Assembly: GCF_900099605.1 (NCBI RefSeq) | Contig: NZ_FNDK01000001.1 | Location: forward strand, 372,001-436,000 | Source: Alteribacillus persepolensis | Lineage (GTDB): Bacteria; Bacillota; Bacilli; Bacillales; Marinococcaceae | DNA: 64,000 bases | Direction: 5' to 3' | Shown: piece after piece, positions 26,403 through 35,457 of the stretch | Layout: each line of letters begins with the position of its first letter | Position numbering within the stretch: the stretch's first letter is position 1 | Notes under the pieces: model-generated | Told to the model about the DNA's origin: nothing | Databases searched by the model: none | Seen by the model: only the letters and a program-made list of their open reading frames with translations | Position numbers and translations under genes: made by a program

Positions 26403-26789
26403 ATGACTGCGCGTTTCATGAAAATTGCTGTCGTATACCTGTTTATCGGAGTATGCATGGGGTTGTACATGGGGATCAGCCAGCAATTTACATTCACCAC
26501 CGTACATGCTCACCTTCACTTATTAGGATGGGTATCCATGGCTTTGTTTGGAGTTATTTACTATATTTATCCTACTGCAAGTAGAACGCGGTTAGCAACC
26601 ATTCACTTTTGGCTTCATAATATCGGAGTGCCGCTTATGCAAGGAACACTTTTCATTATGCTGTGGAGCGAAAGTTATGCCCTCGTTTCTTTCACCATTA
26701 CTGGTTCCGTTTTAATTGTGCTTGGCGCTTTGCTATTTATGATTAATGTGTTTCGACATGCCAATCGCGAACGCTCTGCCGCTTCATAA
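26403..26789 (+). CDS. small four-TM protein with heme-copper oxidase-like HAHLH motif
   Basis: A 128-residue membrane protein with four predicted helices. Helix 2 begins TTVHAHLHLLGWVSMALFGVIYYIYP and helix 3 has HFWLHNIGVPLMQGTLFI, resembling the heme-ligand helices of the cbb3/NOR-type subunit I (H-x-H and later H). Homologues in Bacillaceae are often labelled cytochrome c oxidase-like. The protein is far too short to be an oxidase subunit I (about 450 or more residues). It may bind heme or serve assembly; this is inferred only from the histidine pattern. The ATG has AGGTGATAACC upstream. It stands alone, followed by a terminator. Confidence 0.65.
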   Translation: MTARFMKIAVVYLFIGVCMGLYMGISQQFTFTTVHAHLHLLGWVSMALFGVIYYIYPTASRTRLATIHFWLHNIGVPLMQGTLFIMLWSESYALVSFTITGSVLIVLGALLFMINVFRHANRERSAAS

Positions 26790-26803
26790 GAGAGCAGGGT
26801 AGA

Positions 26804-26839
26804 AAAAAGCCATGAGAAACAAGTTTCTCATGGCTTTTT
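26804..26839. terminator. terminator closing the cobalamin operon and the converging small membrane gene
   Basis: A perfect stem (AAAAAGCCATGAGAAAC and complement) with A and T runs at the ends. It functions in either direction. On the minus strand the proximal arm contains the bluB stop codon. Confidence 0.85.
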
Positions 26840-27487
26840 CGCCTGATCCCATTCGTCAAAAAAGATTCGCTGCTGCAGCGATTGTCTTTGTTCCCAGTTC
26901 ATTGTTTCTAAAATCGGTTTTTCTGGATAGTTATCGGTGTAGCCCAGTGACAACAAAGCCGTAGGATCAATGTGCGGGGGGATATTTAAGATATCACGCA
27001 CATCGTTCTTTTTATAGAAGCTGACCCACCCCATGGCAAGACCTTCCGCGTAAGCAGCAAGCCACATATTTTGTATAGCACAAGCAGTTGATAACATATC
27101 TGTTTCCGGAATCGAATTACGTCCTAATACATGTGAACCGCCTTTGGTAGGGTCACATGTGACACAAATGGTAAGAGGGGCTTCTTTCAACCCTTCTACT
27201 TTGAGCTGTAAAAACTGTGTTTCTCTTTCTCCTTCATAATGTATTGCGAGCGCTTTGCGTTCTTTTTCCGCAGCCCACGCCAGCTGCTCTTTTTTCTCTT
27301 CGGCTGAGATTATAATAAAATTCCATGGCTGCATAAAACCAACGGAAGGAGCATGATGGGCGGCCTGTAAAATACGCTTTACCGCCTCTTCAGAAACAGG
27401 ATCATGACGAAAGCTTCGTACATCGCGCCGGTTAAAGATTGCTTTATAAACAGCTTGTCTTTCTGCTTCTGAACATTTATTTTTCAT
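26828..27487 (-). CDS. bluB: 5,6-dimethylbenzimidazole synthase BluB
   Basis: BluB uses O2 to break down reduced FMN to 5,6-dimethylbenzimidazole, the lower ligand of cobalamin. The 219-residue nitroreductase-fold protein has the diagnostic N-terminal block VYKAIFNRRDVRSFRHDPVSEEAVKRILQAAHHAPSVGFMQPWNFIII and later the GWVSFYKKNDVRDIL segment, both typical of BluB more than of general nitroreductases. The ATG follows GAGGGGTGAGGCA. It is the last gene of the cobalamin operon, 33 nt after btuF, and its stop lies in the operon terminator. An oxygen-requiring ligand enzyme at the end of an anaerobic-type corrin pathway indicates aerobic B12 synthesis. Confidence 0.9.
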   Translation of the reverse strand: MKNKCSEAERQAVYKAIFNRRDVRSFRHDPVSEEAVKRILQAAHHAPSVGFMQPWNFIIISAEEKKEQLAWAAEKERKALAIHYEGERETQFLQLKVEGLKEAPLTICVTCDPTKGGSHVLGRNSIPETDMLSTACAIQNMWLAAYAEGLAMGWVSFYKKNDVRDILNIPPHIDPTALLSLGYTDNYPEKPILETMNWEQRQSLQQRIFFDEWDQAKKP

Positions 27488-27520
27488 TGCCTCACCCCTC
27501 ATTTCAGCTACATGCTACGT

Positions 27521-28456
27521 TCATTCGTACAAACCAGTTATTAACCTATCCAATGTCATGGGAGCACGGATCCCCTCCGAAGCTGCTGATAATGGGATAA
27601 CTGTAAATCTCTTTTCTTGAACAGCATCCAGATTTTTCATCACAGGATGGTCTACTAAAAATTGTATTTTGTCTTCTGCGCTGGTATCACCATAATCAAT
27701 GATAATGATATCATCCGGGTTTTTTTCTGCAACTTTTTCCCAGCTCACTGTCGTCCAGCCTGTTTCTATCATATGAAAAATATTCTCTGCCTCTGCTAAT
27801 TCAATTAATGTATTTAAAAAATTTTGACCAGCTGTAAGCGGTGCGTCCTCCCCGCTGTCATACACAAACACTTTTTTCTTGTCTTGGTTTACGGGGATAT
27901 CTTCTGTTATCTTCTCGATGTCATGACGCATTTCCTCTATTAATGCTGCAGCTTCTTCTTCTTTTTGAAAAACCTTTCCGATATTTCGAATATCTTGAAA
28001 GACATCATCTATATTCGGCTGAACTGTTTGGGAAGATTCGTGTAAGTACGTTGTGATGCCGTATTCTTTTAAATCATCCCGACTCCCTGCCGCGCCAGTT
28101 TGAAAAGCACTTTCCCAGCCAGCATATAAAAAATCAGGATTAGCTTCTAAAATTGTTTCTTGTGAGGGGTATCGCTCAGCGAGAACAGGAATATCTTCAT
28201 AAGCATCTTTCAAATCTGGGTGTATGTTATCATCCAAATAAGCAGTGCCAATCATTCTATCTTCGAGTCCAAGTGCAAGCATCACTTCCGTTACATGTTG
28301 GTTAAGTGTAATGGCGCGCTCCGGGGGATGTTCAAGCTTAATTTCTACATCACCGTTCTGTACGCTCAGACGTTCACTGCTTTGTGCTTGTTCTGCTTCT
28401 GGCGTATGACAGGCTGTTAACAAAATCACAAAAAAGAACAACCAAAATGCCTTCAT
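27521..28456 (-). CDS. btuF: BtuF-like cobalamin/corrinoid ABC transporter substrate-binding lipoprotein
   Basis: A 311-residue lipoprotein with a short signal peptide and lipobox LTAC (Cys16), then a periplasmic-binding-protein fold of the Fe/B12 class III type: PPERAITLNQHVTEVMLALGLEDRMIGTAYLDDNI and later NPDDIIIIDYGD. It delivers its ligand to the BtuC permease encoded 15 nt upstream. Corrinoid specificity is inferred from its place inside a B12-riboswitch operon; by sequence alone a siderophore could not be excluded. No ATPase gene accompanies it. Confidence 0.85.
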   Translation of the reverse strand: MKAFWLFFFVILLTACHTPEAEQAQSSERLSVQNGDVEIKLEHPPERAITLNQHVTEVMLALGLEDRMIGTAYLDDNIHPDLKDAYEDIPVLAERYPSQETILEANPDFLYAGWESAFQTGAAGSRDDLKEYGITTYLHESSQTVQPNIDDVFQDIRNIGKVFQKEEEAAALIEEMRHDIEKITEDIPVNQDKKKVFVYDSGEDAPLTAGQNFLNTLIELAEAENIFHMIETGWTTVSWEKVAEKNPDDIIIIDYGDTSAEDKIQFLVDHPVMKNLDAVQEKRFTVIPLSAASEGIRAPMTLDRLITGLYE

Positions 28457-28471
28457 ATCGGTTTTCTCCTC

Positions 28472-29500
28472 CTAAACTGTATAGTGGCTTTTTCGCAGCA
28501 GCCAAATAAAAAAAGGACCTCCACAGACAGCTGTTATAATACCGATAGGAAGCTCTTCCGGACTAGCAATGGTTCTAGCTGCAATATCAGCCCAGATTAA
28601 AAACAGGCTTCCTATGAAAGCACTAACCGGCAGCAGAATTCTGTGGTCAGCCCCGACAATCATCCGAGCCACATGCGGTATCATCAACCCTACAAAGCCA
28701 ATCGCACCACTGTATGCCACGAGTACACTCGTTAAGAGGGCGGTTAACATAATAAGAGCGATTTTAAATGTTTCAATGCGAAGTCCTACTGATTGGGCTG
28801 TTTGGTCATCGGTTACAAGAACATTCAAAGAACGGTAAGACAAGAAAAGATACATGTAGCCAAAACTAATCACCATCAGCGGCAGCCAAAGTTCAGACAT
28901 TTCCGCCCCTGCCAAACTTCCTAACATCCAATATAATGCTGTCTGAATTCCTTCATCACGTGGATTTAAAATGACAACCAGGCTGGTCAACGCACTACAG
29001 ATCATCGAAATTGCAACACCCGACAATAAAAGTTTGGTAATGGATAGGTGAAATCGCTCTTTTGCAAGCATGTACACGACCGCAACAGCTGACAATGCAC
29101 CAACAAATGCAGAAACTGGTATGGCGAAACTTCCAATAAAAGAAAATGTACCAACAATAATTGCAAGTACTGCTCCAAGTGATGCTCCAGAAGACACACC
29201 TAATATGTAAGGATCTGCAAGAGGGTTTTTGATTAATGCTTGAATGGCGACACCGCATACCGCAAGTCCTGCTCCCACCGTTAACGCTAGAACTGTCCGC
29301 GGCAGGCGCAGGCTCCATATAATGTGTTCTGAGGTGGTCAATTCACCCCCGGCATTTCCAAACACTTTTAGAAACACATGGATGACAACGCGTGGTGAAA
29401 GCGAGGCAGCACCTATAAAAAGTGATATAAAACATGTGAATAACAGTGCGGCCGTGAGCCCGATGTATAAAAAGGGCATGGAACGTTCTTTACGTTTCAT
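28472..29500 (-). CDS. btuC: BtuC-like FecCD-family ABC transporter permease
   Basis: A 342-residue permease of the FecCD/BtuC family with about ten helices. The characteristic ALTVGAGLAVCGVAIQALIKNPLADPYILGVSSGASLGAVLAI block and the C-terminal GAIGFVGLMIPHVARMIVGADHR...FIGSLFLIWADIAARTI are present. AAGGG lies before the ATG. The 5' end overlaps cobA by 11 nt, so translation is coupled. It serves with BtuF in corrinoid uptake; the energising ATPase (BtuD) must be encoded elsewhere. Confidence 0.9.
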   Translation of the reverse strand: MKRKERSMPFLYIGLTAALLFTCFISLFIGAASLSPRVVIHVFLKVFGNAGGELTTSEHIIWSLRLPRTVLALTVGAGLAVCGVAIQALIKNPLADPYILGVSSGASLGAVLAIIVGTFSFIGSFAIPVSAFVGALSAVAVVYMLAKERFHLSITKLLLSGVAISMICSALTSLVVILNPRDEGIQTALYWMLGSLAGAEMSELWLPLMVISFGYMYLFLSYRSLNVLVTDDQTAQSVGLRIETFKIALIMLTALLTSVLVAYSGAIGFVGLMIPHVARMIVGADHRILLPVSAFIGSLFLIWADIAARTIASPEELPIGIITAVCGGPFFIWLLRKSHYTV

Positions 29501-30266
29501 GGTTTACCCTTGCAGGCGCCTGTTCTTTGTTAAACCAATCGATCGCCTCATGCAGATGCACAACATCACCAACAATAATAATGGCCGGATGGCTGAGACC
29601 AGCTCGGTGAACAGTTTCCGCAAGCGTGATAAGAGAAGCGGTTACCGTTTGCTGCCAGTCTGTCGTTCCCCATTCAATAACGGCAGCGGGAGTGTCAGGA
29701 GATTGACCAGCATCAATCAGACATCGGGCAATCATATCTATCTGCTGCATGCCCATATAAAAAATAATCGTGTCTATCCCTTCCGCTAAAGCCTTCCATT
29801 TTTTATCATCTTGTTCATCGGGCAAGTGGCCAGTCAGCATCGCAACAGAACTGCTGTATGCACGGTGAGTGACCGGAATACCAGCATAAGCGGGCGCTGC
29901 CAAACCAGAACTGATTCCCGGAATAACGTCAAAAGGAATTCCCACGTCCGCTAAATGCTGAGCTTCTTCTCCGCCTCGGCCAAACACAAACGGGTCCCCG
30001 CCTTTTAAACGCGTAACGGTTTTTCCTTGGCTCGCATAATCACTTAACAATTGATTAATTTCTTCTTGGCGCAAACGGTGATTTTTTGGCAGTTTTCCGC
30101 AATAAATAAACTCTGCCTGTGCAGGAACGTGTTCTAATATATCGTTGTTTACTAATCGATCGTAAATCACAACGTCTGATTGCTGCAGTGCTTCAATCGC
30201 TTTGACTGTTAACAGCTTTACATCTCCCGGTCCCGCTCCGGTTATATAAACATACCCTGATTTCAT
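29490..30266 (-). CDS. cobA: uroporphyrinogen-III C-methyltransferase (SUMT)
   Basis: CobA makes precorrin-2 from uroporphyrinogen III with two SAM, the branch point to siroheme and cobalamin. The 258-residue protein has the family motifs VYITGAGPGDVKLLTVKAIEAL, LKGGDPFVFGRGGEEA and PGISSGLAAPAYAGIPVTHR. There is no CysG-type N-terminal oxidase/chelatase domain. GGGAGG lies 7 nt before the ATG. It overlaps cbiA by 4 nt. Placing SUMT in the operon lets B12 gate precorrin-2 supply; siroheme for CysI would also need it or a paralogue. Confidence 0.95.
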   Translation of the reverse strand: MKSGYVYITGAGPGDVKLLTVKAIEALQQSDVVIYDRLVNNDILEHVPAQAEFIYCGKLPKNHRLRQEEINQLLSDYASQGKTVTRLKGGDPFVFGRGGEEAQHLADVGIPFDVIPGISSGLAAPAYAGIPVTHRAYSSSVAMLTGHLPDEQDDKKWKALAEGIDTIIFYMGMQQIDMIARCLIDAGQSPDTPAAVIEWGTTDWQQTVTASLITLAETVHRAGLSHPAIIIVGDVVHLHEAIDWFNKEQAPARVNHET

Positions 30267-31642
30267 AGACTTTCCTCCCTGTTTTTTTTCCACAGCGCCG
30301 CCTGCTCGACAAAGCGTTTGGCAATGCCAGGGTTTGTTCCAAAGTGAATATGGCTGTATCCTGCCGTCACATTATGACGGACATATCCTTCTTTTTCGGT
30401 TTTGCGCAATGTTTGTACCTGGTACGCTTGTTTCCATTCGTATGCCGGCCTCGTCATGGAATAATGAAACTCATGGCCTTTTGCTGTGTCACCAGCTTTT
30501 AAAATCGTTGTATCTTCTAATGCCGTAATGGTGCGATATCCCAACGCCGCCAGAGATGACTGCATCGCTGCTTCAGCTGGAATAATTCCTATCATTTCGT
30601 GTCTTGTGTTTTTCGTTGTAACAAGCGTCTCCATTAAATACATATAACCGCCGCACTCTGCATAGATGGGAAGACCTGCTTCTTTGGCTTGTTTGATGGA
30701 AGCTTTGACAGCTGCTTGCTGCTCTAACTGCTCGGCAAATTCTTCTGGAAACCCGCCGCCAATATACAAGGCGTGGCTGTTTTCCGGCAGAACGTCTCCT
30801 GCAAGCGGGCTGAAATACAATAAACGGGCGCCGTTTTCTTCTAGCATTTCGAGATTTTCTCGATAATAAAAATTAAAAGCCGCATCATAAGCAACCGCAA
30901 TATTGACTATTTTTTCTGTTCGTTTTGGTGTGATTGATGGCATCGCCAGCTCTGGTGCGCTTTTTGCGATTTCTTGTATTTTTTCTATATCCACTTGCGT
31001 TTCAACAGCGGTTGTCAAGGAGCCAAAAAAAGAATCCAATTCCCCGCGCTCTATAGCAGGAATTAAACCGAGATGACGCTCAGGAATCGCTTCTACATCG
31101 CCTTTCTTTAAATAACCGACAACAGGCACTCCGCATTCTTTTTCAATAGCGGTTTGACATAGCTTGGCATGTCCTTCACTCCCGGCTTGATTGACAATGA
31201 CACCGCCCACCGTTGTATCTTGTGATAACAGTTGAAATCCTTTTACTATTGCAGCAGCACTGCGAGCCATTGCGCCAATGTTTACAACAAGTATGACAGG
31301 TGCTTGCAGCAGCTTACTGATTTCTGCTGTGCTGCCGCGGTCTGATTCAGGACTTTTTCCATCATACATCCCCATGACACCTTCAATCACAGAAATGTCC
31401 GCATCATTTGCACCTTGTTGAAACACACGCTGCACCATCGGTTCATCTAACATCCAGCTGTCCAAATTCCGCGATGTCCGGTCTGTTACTGCTGTGTGAT
31501 AACTTGGATCGATATAGTCAGGGCCGCACTTAAACCCTTGTACCGTCAGCCCCTTTCTCTTTAATGCTGCCATTAAACCAATTGATACTGTCGTTTTCCC
31601 TGTGCCACTTCCCGTTCCTGCAATTACTACTCTTGGGTGCAC
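30263..31642 (-). CDS. cbiA: cobyrinate a,c-diamide synthase
   Basis: CbiA amidates the a and c side chains of cobyrinic acid using glutamine and ATP. The 459-residue protein has an N-terminal P-loop dethiobiotin synthetase-like domain (VVIAGTGSGTGKTTVSIGLM; GPDYIDPSYH) and a C-terminal class I glutamine amidotransferase-like domain with the nucleophile in IYAECGGYMYLME and a final YSHIHFGTN histidine. Start is GTG, 6 nt after GAGGGGGAAG. It overlaps cobA by 4 nt and lies 15 nt after cbiG. Confidence 0.95.
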   Translation of the reverse strand: MHPRVVIAGTGSGTGKTTVSIGLMAALKRKGLTVQGFKCGPDYIDPSYHTAVTDRTSRNLDSWMLDEPMVQRVFQQGANDADISVIEGVMGMYDGKSPESDRGSTAEISKLLQAPVILVVNIGAMARSAAAIVKGFQLLSQDTTVGGVIVNQAGSEGHAKLCQTAIEKECGVPVVGYLKKGDVEAIPERHLGLIPAIERGELDSFFGSLTTAVETQVDIEKIQEIAKSAPELAMPSITPKRTEKIVNIAVAYDAAFNFYYRENLEMLEENGARLLYFSPLAGDVLPENSHALYIGGGFPEEFAEQLEQQAAVKASIKQAKEAGLPIYAECGGYMYLMETLVTTKNTRHEMIGIIPAEAAMQSSLAALGYRTITALEDTTILKAGDTAKGHEFHYSMTRPAYEWKQAYQVQTLRKTEKEGYVRHNVTAGYSHIHFGTNPGIAKRFVEQAALWKKNREESL

Positions 31643-31657
31643 ATTACTTCCCCCTCA

Positions 31658-32743
31658 CTATTCCCATTCTTCAACGGCAATGGAAATTGTTACATTGCCT
31701 TGCTTTTCTTTTTCAATCAAGAGTGTTTCATTCCCTGATGACAAAACCGCGGCCGGCTCGCTGACACCATAAGCACCAGTGTACTTATAAACCACATCTG
31801 ATGGGTGCGGGATCGACACACGATTGAGTTCGTTGGGCGTGTAATAAACAAAAGGCCACTCGTTTTTCTCGCAAACTTCCAACAGGCCTTTCTCGTCTTT
31901 TTTCAAATCAATCGTGGCTATTTTTTTAATAGAAGCTGGACTGAGCTTCCACTTTTCCAGCGTTTTCCGAATCACAGCTTCGATTTCTCCCGCTTCTGTG
32001 CCGCGATTACAGCCAATCCCAATATGAATAACTTTCGGACGATATACGACATGGATATGCGGCAATTTATTTCGATCGCTGTCCGAAAGCATTCGATGTG
32101 TAATTACAAGAGCGCAGTGAGCCTCTTGCAACGCTTCTTCTTCCATCGAAGACACTACGCGCATCTGCGCTGGTAATGGTTTAGCAGAAGGCCACCAGCT
32201 TTTTTCCCCTGACTCCTGCAAGATGAGCAGCGGCTCTTCGTTGACCACTGCCGCACTGGCTCTTGTGACATGTGTAAAATCTTCAATGGTCCACCCGAAG
32301 GATTGACCAAAAATATCAACAGGAATCGTCCCTTGAACGTCTGAGGCGGTTGTAATGACGGGGGTTGCGTCAAGTTTAGAAGCCACTTGCCGTGTTAAAT
32401 GATTGGCACCTCCTAAATGCCCGGAGAGAACACTAATGGCAAAGTCCCCATTGTCATCAATAACAACAACTGCTGGATCTATCTTTTTATCTTTTAATAG
32501 TGGACTGATCATACGCACAACAGCACCTAACGAAATGATTAAAACAATGCCGTCGTATTGTTCAAACCAAGTCGGCAGCTGTTTTCTCACAGATCCTTCA
32601 AATAAGGTAAATCCCTTTTCATCTTCATCTCCACGTGCAAATTTTTGCATGTAGAACACGTCTGCCGGCAGGCCTTCATGATAAAGCCTGCGCGCTAATT
32701 GTGTGCCATGTTTGGTAATGGCAGCAACAGCAATTTTATTCAT
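31658..32743 (-). CDS. cbiG: cobalt-precorrin-5A hydrolase CbiG
   Basis: CbiG opens the delta-lactone of cobalt-precorrin-5A and releases acetaldehyde, a step specific to the anaerobic pathway. The 361-residue protein has the N-terminal MNKIAVAAITKHG, the conserved VLIISLGAVVRMISPLLKDKKIDPAVVVIDDNGDFAISVLSGHLGGAN, and the C-terminal HIGIGCNRGTEAGEIEAVI domain (CobE/GbiG C-terminal type). AAGGGGTGCC precedes the ATG. A long open extension upstream overlaps cbiF and is not used. It overlaps cbiF by 8 nt. Confidence 0.94.
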   Translation of the reverse strand: MNKIAVAAITKHGTQLARRLYHEGLPADVFYMQKFARGDEDEKGFTLFEGSVRKQLPTWFEQYDGIVLIISLGAVVRMISPLLKDKKIDPAVVVIDDNGDFAISVLSGHLGGANHLTRQVASKLDATPVITTASDVQGTIPVDIFGQSFGWTIEDFTHVTRASAAVVNEEPLLILQESGEKSWWPSAKPLPAQMRVVSSMEEEALQEAHCALVITHRMLSDSDRNKLPHIHVVYRPKVIHIGIGCNRGTEAGEIEAVIRKTLEKWKLSPASIKKIATIDLKKDEKGLLEVCEKNEWPFVYYTPNELNRVSIPHPSDVVYKYTGAYGVSEPAAVLSSGNETLLIEKEKQGNVTISIAVEEWE

Positions 32744-33527
32744 AAGAAGGCACCCCTTTTCGGTAGCCGTGTGTGAATGTTTTATCATACAGCTTTGATT
32801 GATACTTGCCACTTTGTAACACACGCTCGTCAGCAGCTTTGCTGATAATAACCATGGCTTGTTTGGTAATTCGGTTTTTCCGCATGTCTTCATGGAGATT
32901 TCCAAGAGTTGTTCGTACGATTTTTTCGTCCGGCCAACTCGCCTTGTATACAACTACACAAGCATCATCTGCACTCCAGCCTGCTGTAAAAAACGCATCA
33001 ACCACTTTTTTTATTAGTGCTGCACTTAAAAAGAGCGCCGTACTGCATTGGTGTCGGGCAAGATCCACTAATTTTTCTTTATCCGGCATTGGCGTGCGGC
33101 CTTCGGCTCTGGTCAAAATGACGGTTTGTGTTAACTCCGGGACGGTTAGTTCCAAACCAGCACTTGCGGCAGCGGCAAATGCGGAGCTGACACCGGGAAT
33201 GATTTCCGTTTCAATCTGCTGTTCATGAAGCATTCTCATTTGTTCTAACACAGCACCGTAAACGGTTGGGTCCCCCGTATGCACTCGTGCTACATTTTTT
33301 CCCGCTTTCACTGCTTCAACCATGAAGGAAACGATCTCTTCTAATGCCATTCCCGCACTTTTTTGAACGACGGCCCCTTGCTTGATATGTTTAAAAAGAG
33401 CAGGATTGACGAGTGAATCGGTGTACAAAATGAGGTCTGCTTCTTCTATAATACGCTGTCCTTTCACTGTAATAAGTTCTGGATCCCCTGGTCCTGCTCC
33501 AACAATGTAAACAGTTGGCACACTCAT
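32736..33527 (-). CDS. cbiF: cobalt-precorrin-4 C11-methyltransferase
   Basis: CbiF methylates C11 of cobalt-precorrin-4. The 263-residue SAM methyltransferase has VYIVGAGPGDPELITVKGQRIIEEAD, the RVHTGDPTVYGAVLEQM motif and PGVSSAFAAAASAGLELTVPELTQTVILTRAEGRTPMP, which is diagnostic of the CbiF/CobM group. It overlaps cbiL by 4 nt and cbiG by 8 nt. Confidence 0.95.
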   Translation of the reverse strand: MSVPTVYIVGAGPGDPELITVKGQRIIEEADLILYTDSLVNPALFKHIKQGAVVQKSAGMALEEIVSFMVEAVKAGKNVARVHTGDPTVYGAVLEQMRMLHEQQIETEIIPGVSSAFAAAASAGLELTVPELTQTVILTRAEGRTPMPDKEKLVDLARHQCSTALFLSAALIKKVVDAFFTAGWSADDACVVVYKASWPDEKIVRTTLGNLHEDMRKNRITKQAMVIISKAADERVLQSGKYQSKLYDKTFTHGYRKGVPSYE

Positions 33528-34252
33528 TGCAGCACCCCCTCTTTCTGTTTTCGCACCATCAATAACGTTAAATATTCCAGCTCCGCCGTCTTTAATTCAG
33601 CGACATCTTTCCATATCCACTCGTCGCGTGAAGTTACTTTTGTCGCCACAGCTGCGGTATCAAGAAGGTTCAGCTCCTCTAATAGATCAATTATCATCGG
33701 GAGTACTTTTGCCACTTTGATAAAGACGACTCCGTCATGATCAAGCAATGCTTGTTTCATGCTGGCGCGATTATCTGTTGCGGGAACAACCGCCGTCCAC
33801 TCATCCCCATCGGCAAGCGGCACCATCATTGTTGAGGCAATTGCTGTCATAGAAGAAATTCCAGGAATAGAGGCTACTTCTACTTCTGGATAATGTTTTT
33901 TCATTGTTTTCCACAAATGGATAAACGTACTGTAAAGCATAGGATCGCCTTCGGTAACAAAGACAATATCTTTACCTTGTTTGGCATGTTCAAACAACGT
34001 AAAAGCAATATGATTCCACTCTTTTTCTAATACTTCCTTGTCCTTTGTCATCGGAAAAACGAGACCGATTTTTTCTTTTATGACATTTTCATAAGGTTCT
34101 ATAATTTGATAGGCATAGCTTTTGGCACCTTTTCGCTTACGCGGATACGCAACGACATCTGCTTCTTTCAACGCTCGGTATGCTTTAATCGTCAACAATT
34201 CTGGATCTCCTGGCCCAACACCAGTCCCAATGATTTTCCCAAAACGTGTCAT
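33524..34252 (-). CDS. cbiL: cobalt-precorrin-2 C20-methyltransferase
   Basis: CbiL adds the C20 methyl group to cobalt-precorrin-2. The 242-residue protein has GKIIGTGVGPGDPELLTIKAYRALKEADVVAYPR, FVTEGDPMLYSTFIHLW and IPGISSMTAIASTMMVPLADGDE, all typical of the CbiL/CobI family. It has 4-nt overlaps with both neighbours, cbiET upstream and cbiF downstream, so translation is coupled. Confidence 0.95.
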   Translation of the reverse strand: MTRFGKIIGTGVGPGDPELLTIKAYRALKEADVVAYPRKRKGAKSYAYQIIEPYENVIKEKIGLVFPMTKDKEVLEKEWNHIAFTLFEHAKQGKDIVFVTEGDPMLYSTFIHLWKTMKKHYPEVEVASIPGISSMTAIASTMMVPLADGDEWTAVVPATDNRASMKQALLDHDGVVFIKVAKVLPMIIDLLEELNLLDTAAVATKVTSRDEWIWKDVAELKTAELEYLTLLMVRKQKEGVLQ

Positions 34253-35457
34253 GTCTTCCTCTCCTTTGGCCTAGCTGTCACAATATAAACAGGATTTAAC
34301 CCTTCAAAGCGCGTCATATGTAAAATCGGTTTACTGCGCGCCAGCTGCGTCATGGTAATATCAACTTCACAGCCAAGTTGATGCAGCAAGTGTTTTGCTG
34401 TCGATAATGTCTCTATGGTAGCTGCATTTAACACGATGCGGCCACCAGGGTTTAATTTTTTTACACATAACAGGAGTAATTCCTCCATATCTCCACCAGT
34501 GCCACCGATGAAAACAGCATCGGGGGCCGGCCACTCTTCCAAGTAATCCGGCGCTTTGCCGTGATAAAAATGGATGTCACTTCGCAGCCGGGCAGCATTT
34601 TCTTTAGCATAGGCGATATCTTGTTCGTTTTTTTCGATCGCATATACTTGCCCTTGTTCGCAAAGGTGTGCCGCTTCAATAGCAACCGAACCCGTACACG
34701 TTCCAATGTCCCACACCGTACTATTTTTTTGCACGTTCAAAGCCGATAAACTTAACACACGCACTTCTTGTTTTGTAATTAACCCTTTATCAGGCTTTCT
34801 TTGTATAAACATATCATCTGGTATCCCAATAGAAGGCTTTGTTTGTGGCTTTTCCGCTTTTAAAATAACGACATTCAGCGAGTCAGCCTGGTAACCAGCT
34901 GCTTCTTCAAGAGAAAGCCACTGTACATGTTCTTTTTTCGTACCAAGCTGTTCTCCGATGCACATCTTGTATTCACTCATTCCAAAATAAAGCAGGTATC
35001 GGGCAATACGTGCTGGATTGTTGTGCTCATCGGTTAATAAACATACCTTTTTCTTTCCTGAAACTTTTTGAGCCAGCCCGTCCATCTTTCTGCCATGTAC
35101 GCTAATAAACGCTGCATCTTGCCAGCTTTCATTTATTCTTGCAAACGCAAGTTGAATGGAGCTTAATGCTGGATGAATACTGACATCCTTTCGTTTTTTA
35201 GCTAGATATGCTCCAATCCCAAAAAAGAGCGGATCCCCGGAGGCAAGAACAATTGTTTCCTTTGATTCTTCCCCCCAGCTGTCAATCGTTTGTTTTAAAC
35301 CACGTTCAAGAACGACTTTCTCTCCTTGGTAATCAGGAAAATATGCTAATTGCCGCTTTCCTCCCGCTAATCGTTCACTGTTATTAATCCAATCTTTATA
35401 AAGCGGCAACAGCCCTGACGGCCCGTCTTCTCCCATCCCAATCACTCTAATCGTCAT
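34249..35457 (-). CDS. cbiET: fused cobalt-precorrin-6B C5,C15-methyltransferase/decarboxylase CbiET
   Basis: A 402-residue fusion of CbiE and CbiT (CobL-like). The N-terminal tetrapyrrole methyltransferase domain (residues ~1-200) has VIGMGEDGPSGLLP, VLASGDPLFFGIGAYL and VSVHGR-like segments; the C-terminal class I methyltransferase domain (about 210-400) has ITKQEVRVLSLSALNVQKNSTVWDIGTCTGSVAIEAAHL and AVFIGGTGGDMEELL. Together they methylate C5 and C15 and remove the C12 acetate carboxyl. 4-nt overlaps with cbiD and cbiL. Confidence 0.95.
   Translation of the reverse strand: MTIRVIGMGEDGPSGLLPLYKDWINNSERLAGGKRQLAYFPDYQGEKVVLERGLKQTIDSWGEESKETIVLASGDPLFFGIGAYLAKKRKDVSIHPALSSIQLAFARINESWQDAAFISVHGRKMDGLAQKVSGKKKVCLLTDEHNNPARIARYLLYFGMSEYKMCIGEQLGTKKEHVQWLSLEEAAGYQADSLNVVILKAEKPQTKPSIGIPDDMFIQRKPDKGLITKQEVRVLSLSALNVQKNSTVWDIGTCTGSVAIEAAHLCEQGQVYAIEKNEQDIAYAKENAARLRSDIHFYHGKAPDYLEEWPAPDAVFIGGTGGDMEELLLLCVKKLNPGGRIVLNAATIETLSTAKHLLHQLGCEVDITMTQLARSKPILHMTRFEGLNPVYIVTARPKERKT

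Noticed and set aside
32744-32953. N-terminal extension of CbiG from an upstream ATG
   Set aside because: The extension lies inside cbiF in another frame and has no family similarity; AAGGGGTGCC marks the start at 32743.
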